Source of the DNA: Sialis fuliginosa
Taxonomy: Eukaryota; Arthropoda; Insecta; Megaloptera; Sialidae
Length of the DNA stretch: 64,000 nucleotides
Assembly (NCBI GenBank): GCA_961205875.1
Contig: OY540815.1
Coordinates: 21,947,638-22,011,637, forward strand
Reading direction: 5' to 3'
Shown: in pieces, positions 38,401-53,400 of the stretch
Position numbering within the stretch: the stretch's first letter is position 1
Layout: each line of letters opens with the position of its first letter
Notes under the pieces: model-generated
Told to the model about the DNA's origin: nothing
The model's input: only the letters and a program-made list of their open reading frames with translations
Database searches by the model: none
Made by a program: the position numbers and the translations under genes

Positions 38401-41400
38401 TAAATATAATGTAATAAGGGGCTACAATTTACATACACATAGGAAGGTAAATAAAAAAAATCGATTTTCCAAAAATATTTTTATTCAATAGTACCAACAT
38501 TTAAGTATATTCTCTGAAAATTTCATTATAAAATTCTAAAAATGAAGTTACAGACCTAACCTAACCTCACTGAGTTGTTATGTAATTAGCAGGTAAACAA
38601 TAGAATTGTCATTTATTGAAATGTGATGTTTTACCCATGGACTTTAAGGTTTTTTTTTATATATATTTATATTTAAATTGTTGGTACTGCAGACACTGTA
38701 TGCAACAATCTTATTTTTCTCAACAACAATTACATGGAGAAGATAAATAATTCCTGATTTAAAAAAAATATGTTCTTTAACACCTTTATAATGGTTATTG
38801 ATTAATAAAATTATTTAAACACACACAAAATCATGAAAATGTGATTTTTTCAATCTCCCAAAGTGTAGTTACCCTTAAAATATTTTATTCAATAAATATG
38901 CATGCGCAAATATTTAATATCATAAAATAAAGAGCGCTACTATGGCAAAGTATCTACCAGCATGAAGACAAACTATAGACAAAAGGTTTTAATAAGAGAC
39001 AGTAAACAATAATATCTATACCTATCTAGTTACAGCCCTGAATGTAAAAATAAATTTTAAAAAAATTCAAATAAATAGGTTTTTACACGGTACTATAAGC
39101 ACTACAGTAACACCAAATGAAGATTATTTATTCTTTTGTTCAAACATGCATAGTTATAAAAAAACATTGAATTAAGAATTACAAAATATTTTTATGTAGA
39201 GCTATAACTATGGGATTAGGTTAGATTAGATAAAGTGTGGTTATGTTAGATATTTTTTACATTTAAATAATATATTTACATTCAGTGGTTTTCTTACACA
39301 CAGGAAAACAGACAAGTCACAAAAACTAACAATTAATCACGTTATTACGCAAACATACTTTTCTGAGGAAGTATCAATCGTTCATTTGTTTCAATGCAGC
39401 AATTGTCTACAAGCAGAACGTATCTCATCAGAACTCAAAAGACACACAGTGATTGTAATATACTAACCGTCATCGTCGGTGTTGCCATGATCGCTCGGGT
39501 CTTCTATCAACAATGCGTCGGCCAGAGGAATTTTACCAATGTCTGCAACCAGATGTAGCCGACCTCCGGATGTTCTAAAATAAATAATAATATAATGTAG
39601 GTACAATAACATAAAAGAATTCCAATAGTAAATACCTTGTAGCTAAAATGAGATGATTTGAGAATAAGAAGCATTGCCTTAATGCTTCTTTTTCACTTTT
39701 AAAATTCGTTAGTCGACTCCTTGGTGTTCTTGGTTTATCTATAGGTATTTGAATAAGACTTCCTGAAAAAGATAAATGATTACAATAAATTTAATAACCT
39801 TACTAATAACAACAATCAAAATTTAAATCTACCTTAATAAATTGTTAGTTATCTCCGTAATTGAAACGAGCTAATAACCAAATATCGTACTAAATGCTTA
39901 AAAAAAATCATCAATACATTTTCTAAATTTAGATAACTGAAGGAGAAAAGCGATCAGCTGATCTTATTGAAAGCTTTCAGCCCTTTCAACCGTTAAGAGC
40001 TTGACGTATTGAATATTTAAAAGAAACAATCACTGATATTACTGAATAAGAGTACACAATTCTCGTATACACCTTTGTTTTTATAATTTTTTAAATACTG
40101 CACGTGTTAACGTGTATAATTCGTTCTAAATCAATATTTTCTCTTGTATTGTTTCCACTTGTAGAGTGTGTGTGACTTAATTATGTGAAAAACATTATTG
40201 AGTTTCTTCATGTATTGTCACAGTCTAATTTAGATGACATTGTTGATATAATATACCCAAGCTACAAACCTCTCGCGGTACGGTTTGACTTTTCAGCAAT
40301 AGATGGCGCATAAACTCAAAACTAAATTTATATTTTATTTACCTTGCCTGACAAATACTTGATTTACATCGAGTAAAATATCACAGCCTTCAACGATCAT
40401 TCTTTCAACTGCCAAGTTTTTCCTCAAGTTTTCTGTTTCGCTAACCTGAAATTAATAATCAAAAATGATTGTTGAATTCAAACTACAACAATATGATTAG
40501 TTTAATTTAAAAACATACCTCGTCATGCATTTGCCGCGACAAATCTTCCAGCTGTTGTCGCGCATTCATTAGGCTCTTTCTTTCGACATGGTCGTGCGGA
40601 GTATGGGCCAACAGCTCATGCAATGTTATAATGTAGCGTGGTATCTGTCATAGTAAATAAACTTCATTGTTTTTATTTATTTATTTATTTGAATTATAAC
40701 TAACTAGTATTAAGTAAGGTTAAGCGACGTTTAAGGGCCCCAAAATCCCAGATTAAACTGACAATGAGATATTTACGGCGTCTCAGAAATTTTCACAAAA
40801 AAACTAGTTATAAAACACCTTAAGTTCAAGTTTTTACTTATTTTTTTTTGTATTTTTGTCGATATTTCTATGACGAAGTGAAGGAAATTTCACTAAAAAA
40901 TTTAGAATTTTTGATTTCGTTAAAAGTATGTTTATTGTATAGAAAATGACGTGAAAAGTTGTTTGTTTCAAACCGCAGGTCTGTATCTCAAACCGTTCTC
41001 GAGATATAGCCTCTCAAAGTTTTAGTTTTTTCTAATTTTTGGAGAAAAAAGGCCATAACTTTTGAACGCGTGGTCGGAATTGATTTTAGTTAACGGATTT
41101 GAAATCAGCGTATCAGAATCTATATAATGACATGTATAATACTTTAAAATCTGACAAAAAAATTTTCGTCAAAAATCGACATTTTTTTAAGGTATACCCC
41201 TTTGATTTTTTTCGATTTTTCGCTAAATTTTTTTTTTCGAGTTTTAAGGTATTATATATGTCATTATATAGATTTTGACACGCTGATTCCAAATCCGCCA
41301 ACTAAAATCAATTCCGACCACGCGTTCAAAAGTTATGGCCTTTTTTCTCCAAAAATTTGAAAAAACTAAAACTTTGAGAGGCTATATCTCGAGAACGGTT

Positions 41401-44400
41401 TGAGATACAGACCTGCGGTTTGAAACAAACAACTTTTCACGTCATTTTCTATACAATAAACATACTTTTAACGAAATCAAAAATTCTAAATTTTTTAGTG
41501 AAATTTCCTACAGTGAACTTCAACTCATCATCCAAATTTCGACTAAAATACTAGAAAATAAGACGTAGAGGTATTATAGTTCTATAATTAATCATGTAAA
41601 TTAATATTAAATGCTTTTTTTGGTTAAAATGTTTGATTTGTGCATAAAAATGAATATTCTAATAATATTTTTAAATTATTTACTAACCAAAAACACAAGT
41701 TTGTATTAATTTGTCATTTTGACATTTGCATAAATTTAGATTTAGATTGAAATTGTCAAAAAATTAAAAATATATGAAAAAATATTCAGGTGCCTTTTAA
41801 GAAAAATTTCGAACTAAGATTTTTTAGTAAAATTTGTATAAAAATTAAATGGTTAACCAATGCCAGGCAATTTACCTGAACACTATCAGTTTTTGGTGAA
41901 TTTAGCACGAGGAAGCACTGTGCATATACTTGGCAGATGTATTTTTTTATGTATTACGAAAATATTCATAGTTGTAGGTTATATAAATAAAGTATTAAAA
42001 AAAAATTATATTTAAAAATTATTTAAAAAGAACATGGAAGTCATGTATGGTTCTCCATACCGATATTTTTATTGTTAGCTCAAGGACTTTTCAGCCAATG
42101 TAAGTAGAGTGACCAGGTCTCCGGTTTTGATCCGGAGTCTCAGGGTTTGCACACTGAATCTCCGGGCTCCGGGTTTGGGTGCAATTTCTCCGGGGTTTGC
42201 AAAAAATGACGACTAAAAAAACATAACAGTGCAGATTTTGGTAACAAATCTTATGAAAATAAAAATAAAATAGATAAGATAAAATAAAATATCGGTATGG
42301 AGAACCATACATGACTTCCATGTTCTTTCTATCTTTTTAAATAATTTTTAAATATACATTTTTTTAAATATTTTATTTATATAACCTACTACTATGAATA
42401 TACATATCGTAATACATTAAAAAAAACATAAATACTTACAACGGTTACAGCTCTTTTTGCCATTTGTATATAAATATTATTTTTCTAATGTCAAAAATAT
42501 AAAGCACATTCGTCGTAGAAAAACTAATTTGACAATTTGAATTTAGTTGCATTTGTTTTCCAAGGAAACATGAATTAATGACATATTAGTATTTAAAATT
42601 CAAATTTTAAGTGTGTTTTTCACCCCTTTAATGGCTGTTTAGGTACGTACAAATAATAAATGTCCTTTAGATTCAATTGAACTGCAAATGTACCAAATCT
42701 CATCAAAATTAGTGAGATAATACTCGCAATATTCACTTTTTAGACGAAAAAAGTTACAAAATTTCGAATATTTCCAAAACCCCTAATCCGATTAGCACCA
42801 AAAACAATAGGTCTGGAGTACTCACTGAGACAAACATTTTCCCCAAAAATAATTCAGATCGGTGCATTTTTACAGTAGTTATCGTGAACGAAAGAAAATT
42901 CTACATCCGCACAGACACACAGACACACGGACACACGCACAGCCGCCATGCGGAAATTAACTTTTCTTTAAGTTTTGAAGTTAGTACAATCAGAATTTAT
43001 CATTTTCTCGGACACGATTTTTCGATGGTATTACAATACTTCCATTTCTTTCAGAACATGGAAGTAAAAAGGGGTTTTCATTTACATCTCAGGGTTTACC
43101 CTAAATGTAAGTATGTAGTTACTATACCTGATGCATCGGGTACGTAAGAAACGTCTCCAGCGAACGCCCTTGGCACGCGGGTTTATTCTCCAGCCTTGCG
43201 AGTAGGGCCGCGAAAGGTGGTGACTGCTTGCACTCGGTCAACACCTGCAGTGAATAGTGATGGTTCCTCACGTACTCTTGATAGATACTCAGCATTGGCA
43301 GCAGCATATCGAACAGGTCTCCTGACACAACAACCACTCCAGTCACACGGCTCGGTCACATTAGCCGGCGGGTCACCGGGGTCACGCATGCCTCATTGTC
43401 TAGCTACTGTCTACTCATACCTCTAACTCATACTTTCAATTATTTTCTACAAAACTAGCAGTTTGGAAAATTCTAAATTATTAAATTACTAAATTTAAAT
43501 AAGATTGAAATAGGGTTGCCAACTATATCTTCCTTTGGAATTACATTTTGTCCCATGTCCTTATAAACATTAACATTTTGTATTTATACTTATTAAAAAA
43601 TAAAATAAAAATTTAATCACAATTAGATGTCGGAATATGGATCACATAACTTAAGGGGGCAGACTCAGTTAGAATTTTGAAAAAATCCATTTTTTTTGCA
43701 TTTTCTTAAAGTAGAATATTTCAAAAGTATTATCTGAAAATTTCAGACAAATGTCCTGTCCATAGACGATTCAGTGTAAGTTCCAAAATACATTTTTTAT
43801 CTGCATGCAAATCGTAGTCAAAACTTTAAACGCAATTTTTCTCGAAACCATGTTTTCGAAGTCGGTGATCACTGTAACTTGAGAACGGCTTTGCCGATCG
43901 GTTTGAAATTTTTCTCACTTATTCTATACATAATTGTCCTCCGGATGAACGAATGATTTTTTTTTATAGCAAAAAATGCGAGTGAAATTTTAGTCGAATA
44001 AAGAACTTTGACTTTCAATATCAGCCATTTTGTGAAAATTCAAAATTTTTCAAATCCCTTCGTTCATCCGGAGCATTATGTCATTAGCTAATGATCCCTT
44101 ATGTTTTTTTTTATTTCAGATGATCTAGTGACGAGCAGCAGTGATCACGGTAAAATTTGCTGTATCCCACTAATTTTTTAATATTTTGCCATAAAAAATT
44201 ACAATGTTTTCTGTAAATACATATCTTTCATTTGGAAAAACATTTGTTATTAATTATTTTAATGCGTGGCCAAAAAAATCCTTCTTTTGGAAGTCCCAAC
44301 TGGGTCTGCCACCTTAATTAATTACCGAATTTTTTAATTCCAAAATGCAAAAATTCTACGTTCGATTTTTACATGTGATATTAGTAGAGGGGTGCTTTCT

Positions 44401-47400
44401 GGGTATAAAATAAATTTTTTTTGTCTGTTTGGTGTAATTTCACCATCATTTAACCTACTTGCACAGTATCTTGCAGATGTAGTAACAAAGTTGGTTTCTG
44501 GACCCATTATTTTTTTACTCATTTTAATTAGTACATTTTTTGAGTTTTTTTCAATCCCCTGTGGACGAAAAATTGTAATATGACATTACTAGACACCTTT
44601 TCTTCACAGGAAATATAAAAAAATTAAAATCACGTCTTTCTCTTCCCTGAAATGTGCTACGATTTTGTTATAAAAAAAAAAAAACAATGTTTCTAATTTT
44701 CTCGTAAAGCAATCCAAAGAGTTGGTAACCCACAGTAAATTTATAAATAAGTGTTTTCAAGGGACATATATTATTTACGTATATATAGAAATTTAATTTT
44801 TAGTTTTATTTTGATTAAAACTTTTATGTTATAGTTAAAAATAATATGCATCAATTTAAATAAACATCGTTCAACAAAAAGTTCACGGCTGACCAAAAAC
44901 AGTGAACAATGAGCTTTGATTGGTTGATTCATGGAATTTCTGGTGGAATGTACCAGAAATTAAAAGAATGTCATTTTTTCAGCGTGTAAGGAAGTGAGAC
45001 AGAAGTATCCATAAAGATATAGAAACTATAGTGTTCTGACAGAAATGCTCAACATGAAGTGAACATAAAAGTTCTTTGGTTAGCCTGTTCACTAGTTTCT
45101 ATCTCTTTCTAGTTTCTTCTTTCTCACTTCCTTACACGCTTAAAAAAATGACATTCTTTTAATTTCTGGTACATTCCACCAGAAATTCCATGAATCAACC
45201 AATCAAAGCTCGTTGTTCACTGTTTTTGGTCAGTCGTGAACGTTACCAATGTAATATAGGCGATATATTTGATTTTAAATTTCACAAACACTACATCAAA
45301 AAGGAATAGTGAAAGTACACGATCAAGAAAAGAATGCAATAGCTGAAAGAATAGCAAAAAGTCGTTAATAGTTGAGATAAATATAGATTTAACATTTACA
45401 AAGTCTGTCGATAAGAACGGAATTTTTTTTTTGTAATTTTTAAATTGTTGCTTATTTTAATTAACAAATGTACGTGGACTAATTGAAAAATTAGCAATGC
45501 GCGTTTGTACCCACTACTGGCTAAAAGCAAAAGCTTCTAAAAGCTGCCGCTAAAAAGCAAATATTTTCATACAAGCGTAGATTTTCTCCATAGTTTTAAT
45601 TCCATGCATAACTTTTCAAATGCAGCCTTTTAAAAAAACTTTATTCTTATTTATAAACTTATTTTATATATATTTCTGACATATTCTGTGAATATATTTT
45701 GGTATCCGGCGAGGTTTTCGAAACACAATTTTTCGAAACACAATTTTTCGAATCACAATTTTTCGAATCACAATTTTTCGAATCACAATTCTTCGAATGA
45801 ACAATTTTTCGAAAAAATTAAGTTTTGGGTTTTTTAAATTAAGTTTTACACAAAATTTGATAAAGGTAGAAATGAAAAAAAATAAAGAAAAAGCAAACTT
45901 TTATTTAGTAAATAAAATATAAAGTAAAGTAATATTTGGAAATTTTACGAAATATATTTAAGTTGTATTTGCATGTTTTTTGAAAGTTTGTTTATTAATA
46001 AATTCAATTTAAGCGATTTTCTTTTGTTTTTTAAATCCCAATAAATGTTCTTTTTGACGCGTATGTTATTATTAACATTAAACAAAATTTGTTTATTGAT
46101 GAGAGGATTAGCCATAGCCCTCTCACAAACTGCATATGAACTAACATATGAATGTATGTACCTAAATAAATTACATGGCTTTTTGTTTATTAAACATATC
46201 GTAAAATGTCCAAATATTACTTTCCTTAATATTTTATTTACTAAATAAAATTTGAATAATAAAACTTAAATTTTTCGAAAAATTGTTCATTCGAAGAATT
46301 GTGATTCGAAAAATTGTGTTTCGAAAAATTGTGATTCGAAAAATTGTGTTTCGAAAAATTTACACCAAACCATATATTTTTTGTGTTGGTTATTTTATCC
46401 GTTAATCAGTGGCGTAGTAATGGGGGGGTGAAAGTTGAGGACCCCCCCCCCCACAGTGTTCTTAAAAATGAGAAAACATCAGTTCAAAATACCTTCATAA
46501 AATTTAACTCATGTACTTATCCCCTTCGAAAATTTTTCTTACTACGCCACTGCCGTTAATGCTGCAAATATGAAGTAAGTATATTTAAGTTATGTATTAG
46601 ATTTCGTTCAAAGGGTTCAGAAAAAGAAAAGTAGTACACATAATATAGAAAATCTAACAGATAGAATTATAAAGTGTGTTCACTGCATCCATTTTATTAA
46701 ATTTATCTATTTACCACAATCCCATCAATAGATTAAGAACAAAGGCTTAATTGTGCCGACATGAATGTTAATATCATTTCATTTATGGTTTTAATTCAAA
46801 TAAATAAAAAGATCATATTAATGGGAATGTTTAGTGTATAAATAATTTCCAAATTAGTTATCGTTCGTATGTGTATATAGTATAGGTATATATATATATA
46901 TCGACAAAATATGCCTTGACGATTCTTGCAAATAGAGAGAGAAAATTAAAAACTAACTACATCTACATCCCAAAGTACACCTAATCTAAGCAGGGCCGTT
47001 TTAAGACCTTTGTAGATAATGGAAACATAGTCCTAAATTAACTTTTGATAACTGTATAATCTTTATTTTCTGAAGCTTTAATTATTTAGAAATATTAATA
47101 TTAATTATTGAATTATTATCAATTCCGTATGTACGTACCTAGAGAGAGCTAGAAGGACTATATGGCCCGAGCCTCTGGGCTTCAGGGCCCCGAAAATAGT
47201 TTATATTTTACATAAATATTTATAATTTTATGATGAGTTCAAATAAAATTTAAGATTAATACGGAATTTGTTAGAATTTTTCTTAAGCTTGCAAAACGTA
47301 GGGGTATGGGCCCTCCGAAGTGTTGTTTGGTCCAGGCCCATTTGAAGCTTTCTTAAAAATTAACATTGTTTATATTTAGCTATATTCTTTGCAGATCGAC

Positions 47401-50400
47401 AAAAAATTTAAAGATTAAAAAAAAGTTTAGTCAAAAATTACAGCCTGTACAGTGATTTGAACCAAAAAAGTCACTTATGCTTCATTGTATGCCGCCCCAC
47501 CTAGCCTGGCGCCCTGGTCCCCCCCCCTAAAGCCGGCGCTGTCTGTAGATAGCGTTTACTTAAGAACAGAGCAAATATTTGTATGCATCTGAAATTACAT
47601 CGATTTCCTTATATATAACGTATATATAAAGAAGGAGTCAAATAGCAGAAAATATATTTTCATAAAATTAATATTTAATTGTATATAATATGTATGTATT
47701 TTATTATAAGGTGCAGTGGGGTAAGTGCAGACCGGTTTTTGCATAGTTTGACTTTGAACCCATATATTTTCAATCTGTTATATAAATACTTAATATTTTC
47801 AGTATCAAATGATTGTGCAGTTATTACTGACTAGTTTAAATTGAATAGGACGCCAAATTTCTTTGTATATTTGCATTATGATAGAAATTGTAAAAAATGT
47901 CAACTACAGTGCACTTGCCCCATTTTCGGGGCAAGTGCATTACCGGTAGTTAAAAACGCTTTGAAGCATTATTTCATATGCTATGGGGCAAGAGCAGAAT
48001 TGTGAATACGCCTAGTATAAAATGCTTTTTACCGCATCAAGATACGTTGTTTAGTTTTGGAGTAATGAACTTTTTAAACAAGTTGGTATTAACTTTTAGT
48101 TGTTCACTACAATTTCACTCGTATTATAATAAAAAGAACCCGTTAATGCACTTGCCCCGTTTCTGCATTTACCCCACTGCACCATATATGATATTATTTA
48201 ATATTCTTGTTCATTTCCGCAAAATAGCATACATATTTGATTAATTAACGAGAATATGTTCCTGAGATACTCTACCAATTAATTTAGTAATGTAGGTATA
48301 GAATATAATCAAAGTGACATGCATATGTATGTATGTATGTCGTTGCCATGAACACATGTTTATAATTTATCGAAATCAAATCACCAGAAAACCGCACTGT
48401 TTCCAGTTGATTGAATAGCTAATGCTAATAGGAATATTCAATCAGGTCCAGAATTGCATAAAAATCAGATTTGTTAAATCTAAATAAGGTACTGGCACCA
48501 GTTATGGCCTTTATAAAAGCTGTTTTTTGTAATTCTCATGAACTTATGTTACTAATAAAACAAGTAATCAATTTAATTACCAAAGTCCGCAAATATAGTT
48601 TTTTTTTTAAATTAAATTTTTGTGACCAAAAAAAAATAAAAAAATAGATTTTTTTTTGCAATTTTGAAAGTAACCACGAGGATGTTTAATTTTTTTTCCA
48701 AAATTTCAAGGTAACCATTTTGTAGGAAATTTTGTCAGCTTTAAAACAGTTTTTTCAAATTTGTTTTATAATTTTTTAGTGTCGCGATATTCGAGTTTGA
48801 AGTACTAAAAAGGTTTAAACGACCATAAAGGGTCTAATTTTGATCACACAGAAAAAAAAGAATATTAAAGCTTAATAGTCTAGTAGCATTTAAAAAATGT
48901 TTAATTTTAACTTAACCCTTCAAATACGAAAAACAAAACAATGTTCGAATTTAAATAATCCTGTAAAAATAACCTTTTTTTAATCATATATTATCTAATG
49001 TTTAAAATGTATCCAGAAATTAAGTTCTATCAAAGAATACGAAAACTGACTTATTACCTTCTATGTGAACAAAGGTTTCAGTAAAAATCTTTTAATTTGG
49101 CTGAGAAATTGCATTTTGAATTTTTTGTGTACGTTTAGGACTTGACCGTACTTTTTATAACAAGTTTTTTTTGGGATTTAAAAAATTGTAAGAAGGAAAT
49201 AGTTTTTTTCATAATTTTTTGTTCAGATGTTTTAATTTAAAAATAACCATCACTGGGGTCATATCATATCCAAGACTGGTGCCAGTACCTTATCCCTAAA
49301 AATAAAATCAGTAATTTTCAAAAATAAAGATTATACTGTATGGCAATATTTATTATAAACCTTGTCAGGTACAAAAAACGGCCCTGAAGCTATATCTATG
49401 TGTCTAACTCGAATCTACCAATACAGCTATTGAACGTATCGGGCACTCTCTCACCGAGCACTAGAGTCGGCCACGACTCCATGCGAGACGTTAGGCCTTT
49501 GAGGAAGATCTGGTGCAGGAACAATACCGTCTCGCTGTTCAAGAAGATGGAGTTGACGTCCTCGTGCGAGCAAGGGGGTTTCTTCGACGAAGCAGCCATC
49601 TTGAACGGACGAAGGAAACATGATACAAGGACCTCCATTTGTTCCATGTATTCCTCCTCGGCTTCGACCATTCGGAACACTAGGCTGAAATTTAAACATG
49701 GATAACTAACCTACACTGAAAAAAATATCGTTCATTACAAAAAATAACCTCAAAAAATATTTTTTTTATAAAATTCAATAAATATGTAATTTTTATTTTT
49801 GATGTATCACAGTTGTTAAATTAAACAAGGCATATCGACAAATTGGGGGGGGGGGGTAACCCCTAACCCCCCTTGTAAATTTTATTTTATTTTGTAAATT
49901 TTATTCATCAATGTTTTGGCTTCTGAACTACGTCTGGTCCGGTTTGAGATACAGATATTATAAGAGCTGATTATTTGGGTCATTGTGAGTAAAAAATTGT
50001 ACGGGAAGATGGGGTCTATCTTCAACCCCCTCTGAGCTAAAGGATGTTTAAAAACTTCCTTCAGAGTAGTACTTACAAAAACAAAGATTATCTCGTAACT
50101 TTTAAAGTAACGTAACTAGAGCAACCACAATGAATCAGTTTCATAGATAAATAACTAACGTATTTTTCAGTATTAACGTTATTGCTACCGTGTTTCCAGC
50201 TCAGAATTATTGCTCATCAAAGTCAAAAAATATATATTTTTTAATTTTTATGAAAATGACATTTTTCCCCAAAAGTACCTATAATATATGGTATTTTTTA
50301 TCATTATTTTGGTGTGTCATAATGTTACCTACAAATTCACTATACCAAGTTTGGACCTAAGTCTTACAGTTTTCCAGTTATAAATTTATCTAAATAATCC

Positions 50401-53400
50401 CTAAAGTGACTATTTTGCTACCTACCCTATTACATTTTTTTTATAACCACCCTGTATATCTACTTAGTGAGTGACGCAAATACAATATGCAATGTAATAA
50501 TACCCAAAGAATAATTAAGTGTACGCAAGTCGGTAAAATTCTACGAAGAAAATCTTAATTAAATAATCTTAACGATAACGAAATATTCAAAACAACGACG
50601 TTGATAACGATCAAATTAAATTTCGATTATGATTTCCTTTAATCTGACTTCTTGGAAACTTTAACGTGCTCAAACAATAAACTAAAAAGGGAACAGTTCA
50701 AATAAATTCAAAACAGAAACGAGCCGCTGTTAATAAATATAGTAAAATTTATATCTCTTCCATTATTTGCTTGAATATTAAGCAAATTAACTTAAATATA
50801 AATCATTTTATGTATTTAAATAATTACTACGATACACTTGCCAAATAAATTAATTGTACAGCGGACAATATTTTACAAATTTAATATATCAATTCAAATA
50901 TTTAGCAATTAAGTTTGAACGAATGTATTTCTGCTATAGTTGAAATGTGACCATACAGGGGCTTCCCCTAGAGCAGGGGTTTATAACCTTTTTCTAGTCA
51001 AGAGCACATTATAAAATAACGATATGGCGGTGAGCACTATCTATTTTTCCAAAGTTTATAGTTGGTTATAGTTTTTTTTCATATTTTTCTTACATGATAA
51101 TTTTAGATATATTGGTCAATCTATTTTAGATTTAAAACGCGTCTGAATAAAAGGGGAAAGTATGGTATATAAAACCACTCGCTAAATTGGACCACCGTTA
51201 TATCTCTTAAATGACAACACTGTGTGATAGGCGCCTATCTTTATTGCATATCAGCTATATTGTTTTCCTCAGAAATAAAAAAAAATTAAAAAAGCTATTC
51301 ACGCGTAAGTAAAAAAGTAATTTTTCCCATGTAAACCTGAAATTTTGGGACAATTAACTTTTGATCCAAAGCTAAAATATGGGCCAATAGGACCGAAAAA
51401 ATAAAAATTAAAGAAAACACTCACTGTAGTCTGATTAACCTAAGTAAAAATTTCTAGTCTGGTTAAGAACGTAATTTTATTTCCTCATCGAAACCATACA
51501 ACGTTTGTTTGATATTTTATAAATAAAACTTGTAGGTATATTTTAATATTCTTCACTTTATACACTCTGATAAAATATATTTTAAAATTAATTATAAACT
51601 TTGCTTTTAACCAAAACAATAAATTTTAACTTCGTTTTAAAAAAGCGTATTGCTGTAATTGCAAATTTTCGTCAAAACACAAATCAAAACGAATGTAGAT
51701 GTATATCGTCGATAAAGTTTTTATTGAGCTTCACAACGTGGTAGTGATTAATTTTATTATCTTTTATCATTCAATAAAATGAATAATCGCCTATACATTC
51801 AGATTTTATAAATAAATAAAAAAAACACGCGCGTAAAAATGAACCAAGTTTTATGAAAATGATTAATATTGTCCCATTGCAATTAACTGCCAATTGTTAA
51901 ATAAAATTCGCTGAAACTTTAACTGATTTTATAACTGCCATTATCGCATTAAATTTGATTTTATATATACATATTTATCAACATTCGTAATCTAGAATTT
52001 ATTCGGTTTTCATTATACTATACAATAAGCTCTCGTTAGTGCGAATTATTTTTAGTAGAATGTTGATTTCAAATAGACACAATAATAAAATACTTTACAG
52101 TAAAGTGAAACTTCTCTAAGCGATATTTTCTCTTACAAAACCCCTTTCTTAAGAACTTTTTACTCAGAAATATTTAACTTTAGAGAAAAATAATTTCTGA
52201 GTAAAAAATTCTTGAATGCTCAAAATCTCGAATTATTTTATTAAATATCTTGGAAAGCTTAGGTTGTTCAAAAAAAAGTTTTCAATGAAAGATTAGTGTT
52301 TTTTCACGTAGAATAAGATTAATAAATAAAAACTATAGGTTCTTTTAAAAAAATGATGATTCTTGAAGGCCATGCAAAAAAAAAACAAATAAATATTACT
52401 ATTCGAATACCCCCTCACAACCAAACATTTTTTCAAATATGCAATGGTTCTGAGATAAAAATCTGCAACACTTTAAATGCCCCACTCTGTGTATACAGTT
52501 TTACCACAAAAGATTCTTCAGTTCAGTGGCGTAGATAGGGGGGGGGATTAAGGTGACCAATCCCCCCCCCCATGAGAAAAATCCAAGAAATTTTTTTAAA
52601 CTGTTCTAATATGAAGAAAATAGTTAAAGGAAATAGGAAAAATTGGGTAAATTAAGAGTAAAAAAAAAAAAATTAAAATAATAATATTTTTTTATTTTAC
52701 ATATTTTATGTAAGTTCAGTTTGGAGAAGTTTCACTGTAATTAGTTACTCAGATCATCGTACCTGTTGCGTTTCCGCATACTCTCAGCATGCGGAGACTT
52801 GATGTACTGCTCGACGATTTGCTTCCACCGTCTGCGGCACAACCAGCCCCTGAAGAAGCTCTGCACTTTCTTGATCTTCCGCAGCTCGAGTGACTCCTGC
52901 TCTGAGATGGTGGCGGCACCACCGGCGGCACCTGCAGCATCCCCAGCGCCCCCCACACCTCCGGTGGCACCCAACAATCCGCCGGCACCAGCGGCTGCTA
53001 GGCCTATGGTACCGCCGTACTGCACGGGCCTCCATTCCTTCTTCAATGCGCACAACTTATATTAAAAATAAGTATTTTAAAAGGGCTATGATTTAAACAA
53101 TGATTTTAAATCCAAAGATGGCTATGACAATCAACAATAAGATTTAAGGATGTATTTCAAAATGCTACCAAATACATGAAAATTGGTTGGAATGTTCCCA
53201 TTAGCATTCTTATGCAATAGACAAAATATTAAATTGATTCACTAAGCCGTTTAGGAATTATATTGATTTAAATTTAACATGTGTTCTTATGGGAAACTGA
53301 TATTTTTCGGCATTTTTTAGGTAAAACACATTGATAAAATGCTACCGATTTTCTAATTTTTTGAGGGAGTGTAGTATTTGATTAGTTGAACAATTATGCA

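Noticed and set aside
49400-49705. 101-codon plus-strand frame
   Set aside because: Antisense to the RasGRF DH exon, which has family-wide homology on the minus strand.
50974-51010. hAT left end (CAGGGGTTTATAACC)
   Set aside because: No matching right end or 8-bp duplication found, so not listed as an element.
52749-53096. Other long frames in the Gly/Ala exon
   Set aside because: Out-of-frame products of GC-rich DNA; only the minus frame with the IQ motif joins in phase with neighbours.
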